Source: Piezodorus guildinii (taxonomy: Eukaryota > Arthropoda > Insecta > Hemiptera > Pentatomidae). From it: a DNA stretch of 64,000 nucleotides. The position numbers were made by a program, and so were the translations under genes. Numbering within the stretch: position 1 is the stretch's first letter; the number at the start of each line of letters is the position of its first letter. The DNA lies in assembly GCA_023052935.1 (NCBI GenBank), contig CM041297.1, positions 53,115,917 through 53,179,916 of the forward strand. The letters run 5' to 3'. This document shows, in pieces, positions 55,805-64,000 of the stretch. Under the pieces are notes generated by a model. It was given only the letters and a program-made list of their open reading frames with translations, searched no databases and was not told the origin of the DNA.

Positions 55805-56405
55805 CTGATGGATTTATGCTAAATCACTTCTCCAATGTACATTTTTATTTATGTACATTCAATTTTACAGTAGTTTAATCGTAGGTACCTACCAAACATA
55901 AATATAATATGTTGCAAAAACTTAATTCTACTTATCCAACCTATACTTTCTCCTATTTTTAAAACTATGTCGTGCATAATGTAAGGAATATTATAAATCA
56001 CAACAGAAAATATTAGAGAATGTGTTGATTGAAACGTTTCAAGAAAGTACTTACAGGCCTAACTTGAATACTCAATTGAATTCTTAGACTTGCTATTAAA
56101 AGTTGTTAACTAACCCATATAGAGACAAGTTACCATTTGGATAGGCATGATATGGTTTATGTTGCAAATATCGTTATATCCAGTAAAGCTACGGCATCAG
56201 TCACAGCAGAATGTTTTAAATCGACCGTATCCAGCAAATATTTCTCACAAGCCTTTGGACGCGTGTAGAGGAAAATCGATAAAAAAATATTTTTTCGAAG
56301 GTTCGTACCAACCGAATCTAAAATTTAAAAAAGCTATTAGACTTGAAATTTGATGCTCTACAATGTTTATCCTATGGCTTTTTTCAATTTGGGTAGTTTT
56401 TTTTT
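55805..56405. other. unassigned interior of the inverted-repeat unit
   Basis: A 36-codon open stretch near 56153 (VYVANIVISSKATASVTAEC) ends in a stop. It is too short to identify. Confidence 0.4.
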
Positions 56406-56408
56406 TCA

Positions 56409-56800
56409 AGTTAAAGTTGTCTCTTAGTGACCAAATTTGTTTTTTCTACAAAAATGGAAAAAGTTGCCTATTTCTGACGAACGATTGCGGACATATTACT
56501 GAATCAAATTCAATAACTAAGATAACTTTTAGAAAGGAAATTTAACGTTCTTTCATTTTAAGAGTTAAGATATTTTCTGTAGGAGGCATCGTTTACGAGT
56601 TATAGGTGATAAACTGAGAAAAGTGTGAAAAATTCGAGGTTTTTCGACTCCAAAAAGTTAAGCTCACCACATGTGATGGTGCAATCTCTTCTTAGGATTA
56701 CTTTTATTTAGGACCATTAATATATATTAAAACGACTTCCAGCTTTGTCCGAATTACTTCCCACAAACCTTCAATTTTAGCCTTATTATACTGGGCTATA
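56409..56800 (-). repeat. right arm of the ~340-390 bp inverted repeat
   Basis: 'gttgtctcttagtgaccaaa' through 'cgaacgattgcggacatatt', 'aggaggcatcgtttacgagt' and 'ccacatgtgatggtgcaatc' to 'ctgggctata'; the reverse of 52747-53087 with small indels. Confidence 0.9.
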
Positions 56801-57253
56801 AGTCGGATTGTTTCTCATTTTATATTTTATTTTTGCGAACTCAAAATGTTATAATAAATACTACTATGAATACACACTTATCAGAAAAATCATATTAACG
56901 CTCGAGATTCAGGCATAAAGATCTTTTGTATTTACTTCCTGATATGAACGATCTGAGTGTTATGACCTAAATCATTATACGAGTAACATCTAAAACTCCG
57001 AGACTTGAACAATTTAAAAGTGTAGTTCCACTTTAAAAACAATTATTTCAATAGCATGGAAGAAAATTGGCTCACAATGAAACAAATGGATATGTTTTTT
57101 ACAAATTGTTTATTTTAGAAGCTAATTAATTATGGTTTAAAATTTACATAAAATATTATACACATCTCAGAGATCCTGTAAAAAGGACAAGTGTATGACT
57201 AAAACAAAAAAAGATAAAAACAAAATTCGTTGATTCCATTATGTTTAGTTTAC

Positions 57254-57306
57254 CTGCAGATTGTAACTACCACTGGGTCGTTCAAAAGGTCTGATCACGA
57301 CGTTTC
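57254..57306 (-). CDS. unrecognised protein, exon b
   Basis: AG acceptor and CAG|gtaaac donor; GA then NVVIRPFERPSGSYNLQ. Joins in phase 1 to the exon at 58578-58793, giving SVYS-R-NVVIRPFERPSG. The chain continues left of the donor, but I did not find the next exon. Confidence 0.6.
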
Positions 57307-57689
57307 CTGAAAAATGAAATTGAATGTTGGTCATGGCAATATTTGTAAAAGTTTCATTTATAAAAGAAAAATAATTGAAACATAGATAATCCTATTTAAG
57401 AACTATTGGTTTATGTATAATAGTTTGTCGAAGGTACCTCTCGCCCTTCCCTTTTCGTGATTCAGTTGCCCCAATGCATATATTTTTTATCCAGTGCGTC
57501 CATCAGAATCTCGTAGTATGCTCAAGAATCGGTTCATTAATATCATGTTCATAATGCACATAAGCACCAAGCATTACCTTCATAATTCATGTACACGAAA
57601 TTTCGTTGTCAGCTAGTGCGTGGTCACCTTAAGTTTCGTTCAAAACTTTAAAGCTGGCCACTTTATTCGCTCTGATCCATTTTCTATCT

Positions 57690-58397
57690 CTCTCTCTCTT
57701 TCTGGTATGGTATGGTATGGTACTGTGACTCCGTAGAAATCCAGAGAGCTCTCAACGCCGCTATCCGATTTATCTTCGGTACTAAAAGGGACGAGCACAT
57801 AAGTCCGCTTATAAAGGAATTAGATTGGCTCCGTACAAAAGAGTATCGCCGCCTCAATCTCATGTGCCTAGCACGTAAGGTCCTGGATTCCGGAGTTCCG
57901 GAAAATCTTAGGCGTGAATTTGTTAAGGTACGGAGCGAGAGACTGCAGGGTGTATTCCAATTACCTGCTTGCAGAACTGAAGCCTTGAGGAATGCTTGTC
58001 ACGTCGCGGTGGCGAGAGAGCTCAACCAGCTACCGGTAGAAGTCAGATTTTCTTCCTCTTTCCGTAAGGCTTGCCTTAGAATATTCTTGGAAGCAGACCC
58101 GTAGTGTGCACCTTGAAGCTCAGAGCATACCAGGAGATGTTTTCTTTCCTTTCCTAATATCCCTTGTTCATTTTACTTAATCTCTTTATTTTTCCTTGAT
58201 CTTTTCCTTCGGTGTTTATTTTCACTTAATTTTATAATTTATAATAGTTTTATTTTAAGTTTACTTATAAAAAAAAAAAAAATTATATGTTTTTAGAATA
58301 ATATTCGTAATTAGCACAAATATAAGTGTAAAACATTATTATTTTGTCTGTAAGAAAGGGCCTCAGGCCCTAAGACAATAAAAATCTAATCTAATCT
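57690..58397 (+). mobile_element. CR1/Daphne-like LINE, 3' end
   Basis: ORF 57712-58104 reads VEIQRALNAAIRFIFGTKRD then EHISPLIKELDWLRTKEYRR and RLNLMCLARKVLDSGVPENL, the post-RT tail of CR1-group LINEs (QR-QNAA-RFIFG--R--HISP----L-WL----RR). The 3' end has 'gggcctcaggccctaagaca' and a repeated 'aatct' terminus (58383-58396). It lies in the intron of the unrecognised gene, on the opposite strand. Confidence 0.85.
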
Positions 58398-58577
58398 GGA
58401 TCTTCGAACCTAGGTTAAGGTACGCGTCTTTGCTTTCATACCCAAAAGAAAGCCACCAATACGTTTAGGTAGCAACATAAAAAAAAAAAAAGAAGTCAGC
58501 TTCTCAGAAACCATCTTATGAGGAGATCAAGACTCCGTTAATAATTACATGTTCAAAGCGAGTAATATTTCACTCAC

Positions 58578-58793
58578 TTGAATAAACTGAGAATGTCCAG
58601 GATCCATCTGCGGCAGGTGTGAAACCCCAAGTCTCTCCCCCTAAAATTTTCATTTTCCAAGGCTGCTCCCTGAATATTCTCATCGGATTTGCTGTGTAGG
58701 ATAATATGAGCTTGTTATCACTGTATTGCCAGGATATCAATCTTATCGTTTGGCCTCTGGAAGGGGTGTAGTCAACGCTACTGTCCACTTCAC
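58578..58793 (-). CDS. unrecognised protein, exon a
   Basis: Acceptor tgtacag and donor CAA|gtgagt; 216 nt, phase 1 at both ends (a symmetric exon, often seen in extracellular modular proteins). It reads EVDSSVDYTPSRGQTIRLIS, WQYSDNKLILSYTANPMRIF, REQPWKMKILGGETWGFTPA and DGSWTFSVYS. It is rich in beta-strand-like and aromatic residues, with no cysteine and no signal peptide in this piece. I do not recognise the family. Earlier exons would lie to the right, probably outside the window. Confidence 0.65.
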
Positions 58794-59180
58794 CTGTACA
58801 AAAATAACGCAAGCATTAAAAAACAAATTAAAGCAAAACATACAAGGACATTAATATTCCTAAGTATCCCTCAAGACAGGTTGAGGATAGACTGTTCTAA
58901 CTTGGCACATCTACATCACACCACCAAACAGCAACCAACATTGTAACAACCTCCTTACTGTCAGACACATTTTGGAGGAATGTCCTTTTTACCTGTCATA
59001 TCTAAACGGATCAGAAATATGAGCCGATAATATAAATATACCTGATATACAAATAATATAAAATCGTTAGCTTTCAAAAAGTTTTCTCAAAGCCCATCAG
59101 TTACTCAATAAAAAATAGGAATGTATCTTAAAAAAAAAGTTAGGTTTGTGGGATTTCCTGATTATATATGTGAATATATA

Positions 59181-59545
59181 ATTTTTACTTTCACTTACCT
59201 ACATATGAAATATATAGTAAGGGAAAGTATTGCGATCGTGAAAATTTTCGAATTTCAGTTTTCAACGGAAATACACGTTTTAGGATCCCCTGAGTCCAAA
59301 TAACCAAGTCCCGCAAAAAGATTTTGTGTGTGTGTGTGAGTGGGGGGAGGGATAAGTCTAGCACAAAAACAATAAGTTGTACGGTACTGAAATTTCATAT
59401 TTAAGAGAACTACACCCTTGTGATTTTACACCAACTTTTTCACTAAAATCGGCAAACCAGAAGAGCCACTTTATAGCATGCATTTTGCACATGTTTACGA
59501 TATTTTCAAACACCCGTCGATGTACATTTGAAATACTTATTTTAT
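59181..59545 (+). repeat. family X repeat, 3'-truncated
   Basis: Begins 'tttttactttcacttaccta', carries 'ttgcgatcgtgaaaattttc' and a short GT run, and breaks off near 59520. Confidence 0.85.
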
Positions 59546-60151
59546 AAATAGCTTAAAGGACATTGAAGGATTGTGTTAAAAATAACTGCGGTTTGTTCTT
59601 TAAACATGCGTCGATTATATTATTTATGTTTATAAATTAAACCTGTCTCCCTCTTCCCTACAACTTCAAGTTATAGATCATACAAATAATGCCTAATGTA
59701 AAACATTGACTAAATAACTGCTGTTTCTAATACTGTAATAATCTAGCTAGAAAAAACATGGTAATCTACACGACAACTCGTCCATCTTGGCTAAATTTGA
59801 GTTGTACGTACTTGAAGTAAATCTAATTTTCCCTCTCAAAACCATCTTATCCTCCTCCCCTCCCCCCAAAAAAAAACATAGGATCCATCTTAGTTATAGA
59901 AGATGACCAGTAGAAACATAGAAAACACATATTACTTTCATTTGATTTCTTAACATTCGGACTATAATAGTACCGACCATATCCTGTTTGCGGTTTAACG
60001 AACATATCTGCACATCTGACGAAGAACCTTTTAATACGTTATCAAATGGATATGAAGACAGTCAGAGATGACCAAGCTCCGGTGATTTTATAATCTATAT
60101 TTGATAGAAGGCTTGTGTGTGATGACTATTCAATTACATAATGCATTTGTT

Positions 60152-60545
60152 TAAAAAATCGTCATATATGGTCAAGACACAACTTAAAAGAGATGTGATT
60201 CCCTGATAACTCGGTTATTATTGATGATAGTGATAAAATGTAAGGTTTTCTGGAATCAGGATATTTTAGTTGAATTATTTGAATGATAATCGAAAGAAAA
60301 GGAAATAGTAACGCAGTCTAGAATAAATGGTTTTGGTTTATTATTTTCAATAATAAATTAATTAACCCCAAAAAAATTAATTGTAACTAACCAAAAAAAA
60401 TCCTCAAAATTCGAGGGCTTACGTTTCAAGATGGGTAGCATCCGAATAACGAATAAAAAAAAATATGTTTTTCCTAATTAATAACAAAAATACCAAAAAT
60501 GCTTTTTTTTTTTGCAAATGTTGCTGTTGGATAGACAATTAAATT
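60152..60545 (+). repeat. family Y repeat
   Basis: Same ordered phrases as 49333-49655 ('agagatgtgattccctgata', 'tagtaacgcagtc', 'gggcttacgtttcaagatgg', 'gatagacaattaaat'). Confidence 0.8.
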
Positions 60546-60559
60546 TAGCGCTCTAGAGC

Positions 60560-61355
60560 TATATAAACAGTTATACAATAACATTGTTATTTGGAAATAA
60601 TAAACCATTTTTTAATAATTTGTAGCTTATTTTTTTTTTTCTTTGGAACCGATATTCAGTGGTAAAATATGGGTTCTTCACTCTAAGCCACCACCATTCG
60701 TGGTTTTGAGATGGTAAATATTAGGGAAATTAAGAGTGTTAATAACAACCACAAAGGGCTCACTCAATGAGGGACAGTATGGCGGACGGTCCTCGTGATG
60801 TAATAGACCTTTGTGAATAAACACTATTGAACAAAGATCAAACAGTAGAATCATGTTTCCAAAAAAAAAAAAAAATATGAGTAAAGACGTTAAGAAATAG
60901 CAAAATGAAAACTTTAAAGCTTAATATTCTCCATATGCAAGGAAAAGGAGGAAAAACTAACTACAATGTGACAAAATAAACCTTATGATTTATTTATGTA
61001 AAATATGATAAGAATATAATTTGTCCTCGTACAATTGATTCAAAACTGTTTCGTTGGCAACATTATGAAACCAAGTACTTTTCATCCTAGATTTTCAAAA
61101 ACATTTTAAACATATTAATTATTATCACCGTGAGCACATTGTTTTTAAATTGTGTACGCTAGTAATTGATACACTATCGAGTTTAAAAGTAATAACACTT
61201 AATTAGGTCTGAAGTGATCTATGACGGAGATTTAAAATCTCAAGAACCAATAGTAGAAAAGCTGTGGAAGATGGAAGGCAAAAGGACAGATAGTTTTTTT
61301 TTTTTTTCAATTTAAATTCTACTTATTTTGATTTTCGTAACATCTAGTATGGGGT
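60560..61355. other. unassigned intronic or intergenic DNA
   Basis: AT-rich; a slightly GC-richer patch at 60640-60830 ('gggacagtatggcggacggt') of unknown origin. Confidence 0.4.
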
Positions 61356-61360
61356 AAACA

Positions 61361-62325
61361 TTTTTATTTTCACTTACTATATATAGTAAGGGGAAGTATT
61401 GCAATCGTGAAAATTTTCGAATTCCAGTTTTCAACGGAAATACACGTTTTAGGGTCCCCTGAGTCCAAATAACCAAGTCCCGCAAAAAGGTCTGTGTGTG
61501 TGTGTGTCTGTCTGTCTGTGTGTGTGTTGTGTGTGTGTGTGTGTGTGTGTTGTGTGTGTGTGTGTGGTAACTCCCGGGCGGAAACGGTAAGTCTTATGAA
61601 ACTGAAATTTCATATTTAAGACAACTATACGCTCGAGACGAGACAAAACTTTTTTCATCAAAATGAGCTTACCAGAAGAGGCACTTTATACCATGCATTT
61701 TGCACCTTTTTTCGATTTTCTCGAAAACGGTTCCGACGATTTTGATTAAACTCGCTATATCGATGTAAAATTTAATGGGCTTTAATATCATGTAGGTCTT
61801 ATTTGGATAAAAATGGTCTGACAGGGCTTAAATGCCGATATTTTAAATTTTCTTCCCCCAAAGTACCTTTAATTTTGTAGATTCAATAATAATAACTAGA
61901 TTATCTTGTTAACGCTGATGAAAAACAGGTAAATATATAAATTGAATAAATTCGATACCCAACTAAAGGAGAAAACAGAAAAAATATTTTTTTAATGCAA
62001 TTTTTCGTTTTTGAACATAAGAGCAGTAATATACATGTATGATATACCGTTGGAAAGCTAAAGATTTTAGAAAAAATATCATCTCATACACAAGCTTTTA
62101 AAAGTTAATAGAGAGTGATGAAATGAACATAAAACTAACTGATTTTTTTAGATAATAATATAATAGATTTTTTAATGAAACACATGTTTTTTCTATAGAA
62201 ATTTAATTTAATTAATTCCTTAATAGTTTCACGTATTTTATCTCTAACTGTTTTTGAAAATTCTTTCATCTATTTTAAAAATAGAGGTAAGTGAAAATCG
62301 TGTGTTGCTCGCACCAGATTTTTTT
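61361..62325 (+). repeat. family X repeat, best full copy
   Basis: Starts 'ttttcacttactatatatag', where cttactatatatagtaag is an exact 18 bp palindrome, and ends 'gaggtaagtgaaaatcgtgt' + 'gttgctcgcaccaga'. About 965 bp with a GT/GTCT microsatellite at 61492-61565. No coding frame. Used as the family reference. Confidence 0.92.
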
Positions 62326-62549
62326 TTGTTGGTATAATTTGTCTTGACATAAAGGCACATTATTGAAAATACTAAAGAGAGATTCTTCCTTCCGCCGTTT
62401 TCAGAAACCAATAATTTTATGATTTGGCTTCTAGGGAAAATGTTACCACAGGATAATTCTCGGAATATTTAAAAAAACTGCCATTTCATTTCAAAATGGT
62501 GGCCAATTAAAAATAAAATGGCCTTTATATGTGAGATGTGTACATGATG

Positions 62550-62800
62550 GATTCGTAGTTTTTTTCTTGGCCAAGGGCCGTGTAAAGATGTGTTTGAAGC
62601 GTGATCACGTTCAGACGTGGCTTTATTCTCTATATTTTTGGTACCCAATTTATAGAAGCTAGGGGAGCCCTAGATGGGTCTCTTTAACCATCGGGCGAAC
62701 TACGGCTGAAATATCCGATTTCTACCTCATTAATAATAATAATAGAACTAATTATTCTACCACAGCAGGGTTTCAACTGTAGTTCAGTGCTAAACATGCA
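62550..62800 (-). repeat. tRNA-derived SINE, family S-A, decayed
   Basis: 'ggtacccaatttatagaagc', 'ctacggctgaaatatccgat' and the reversed B box remnant 'gggtttcaactg' follow the S-A order. An ATT/AAT triplet run lies inside. Confidence 0.75.
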
Positions 62801-64000
62801 ATAAATGTTATGAAAATCATTCTAATTGGTATCACGAGATATTTTATATCTGTCCTTACAGAACTTAGATAGTCCAGAGATAACATTTTTTAATAAAACA
62901 AAATAGAGTTTACGTTTACTGGTTCTAAACGGATGGGGCTTATCATTTCAATTCTATCCATCTATTATACAGACATTATATGTATGTATATATATATTCA
63001 TATATTTATTTTAAAGAAGAGATTCGTGATATTCTAATCAAGGTCTTTAAAACCATTAAAAACCTATTGATATACAATACAATACATCTGATATCACATT
63101 CATGCTTACAGAAAAGTATGAAAAATCAAACGAATATTGCTTTTTCTTTATAGGTATTGTTTAGTCAAATCTACGAGGCTCAAATCTGTCACAAGGTTTG
63201 ACTTGTTCACATAATGCTGATAATCGTTCGTTCAAGGTCTGAATATATGTCTCGTAAAGTTAGCTTAAATACATTCGCACATATTTTCCTTTTAATTCTC
63301 GTTCTAAAATGCAGCTTAATCACAAACCATAACTACTTTTCATTATTTGATACCTTTAAACTCGGAAACTTCATAAGGCACGTACTTGCGTTATAATTTG
63401 GACTTTCCTTTGTTAATTGCATATTATATACAACGTTTAATCATATAATATCAATACAAATGGGAGAAAGCAGTATTAATATTACTAATTATGTTTTAAC
63501 ATAATTATGTTTTCTCATCTTGCATTATAATTTAGTCCACTCTATAGTATGATACATTATCAATATGATGAAATTCAAGAAAATATTTTTCCACCGTCAG
63601 AACAACCTGTTTAAAATCACAATTCTTAGAATAGGATGCTTTTTCCGGATGAAATATGAAATTCTAGTTCCAAAAAATTGAAACTAAACACATCAACCCC
63701 AAGAGGAACGAAAACCATCATTCCAACTATAAACTCTTTCCGATTGTGTTCAAGCACACCATCAGCATGACCTGAAATCTACAAGAGAACTCCGTATTTT
63801 ACAGATTTTAAGGATTTGGAATATTTTATTTACATTTTTGTCATTAAATCACGCATCCAGAATGAAATATCAATCAATACATAAGTTCCTCTGGCCAATA
63901 CGCCAATATAATAATTTGATAAAAAACATTCTAACTCTCCGTTTCTAACGTTTGTTTAAACTTAAAAACATTTAATATAATCACGAAGCAGTGCAGGTTT
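62801..64000. other. unassigned right end of window
   Basis: AT-rich. 63214-63396 is an open but featureless frame. 63640-63775 is open on the - strand after a tttcag (see findings). Confidence 0.4.

Noticed and set aside
61449..61661. 70-codon - strand frame rich in His-Thr
   Set aside because: Translation of the GT microsatellite in family X.

Overview
This is an AT-rich, intron-rich insect nuclear sequence dominated by transposon remains. Insect origin is suggested by the protein-coding exons (an invertebrate-type lysozyme and an insect-style malic enzyme) and by the arthropod mix of mariner, Tc1-like, Jockey/I/RTE/CR1-type LINEs and tRNA-derived SINEs. A hemipteran is my guess only; nothing in the window fixes the order.

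Layout. (1) 1-15.8 kb: the last two coding exons of an i-type lysozyme on the + strand, split by a ~14 kb intron packed with nested insertions. (2) 15.8-23.8 kb: intergenic, holding a diverged tandem repeat and a mariner > LINE > mariner nest. (3) 23.86-45.0 kb: a complete malic enzyme gene on the - strand. I could assemble it as 13 coding exons with matching splice phases (1,854 nt, 617 codons plus stop). Its introns hold several copies of one dispersed repeat family, SINEs, LINE scraps, a deleted mariner and a ~450 bp tandem duplication. (4) 45-57 kb: repeats, including the best preserved LINE (46.6-48.6 kb, - strand) and a ~4 kb unit bounded by ~340-390 bp inverted repeats that encloses a LINE ORF with intact RNase H residues. 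(5) 57.25-58.79 kb: two spliced exons, - strand, of an unrecognised gene running past the right edge. (6) 59-64 kb: further repeats and unassigned DNA.

Repeat families named here by letters: S-A, S-B and S-C are tRNA-headed SINEs; family X is a ~0.95 kb repeat whose ends carry GTAAGT-type sequence and which contains a GT microsatellite; family Y is a ~0.35 kb repeat with internal poly-A.

No bacterial-type system, CRISPR array, rRNA or functional tRNA was seen. The most unusual items are the inverted-repeat-bounded LINE unit, family X (including a head-to-head pair inside a malic enzyme intron), the layered insertion stacks with readable target-site duplications, and a degenerate hammerhead-like core near 0.73 kb.
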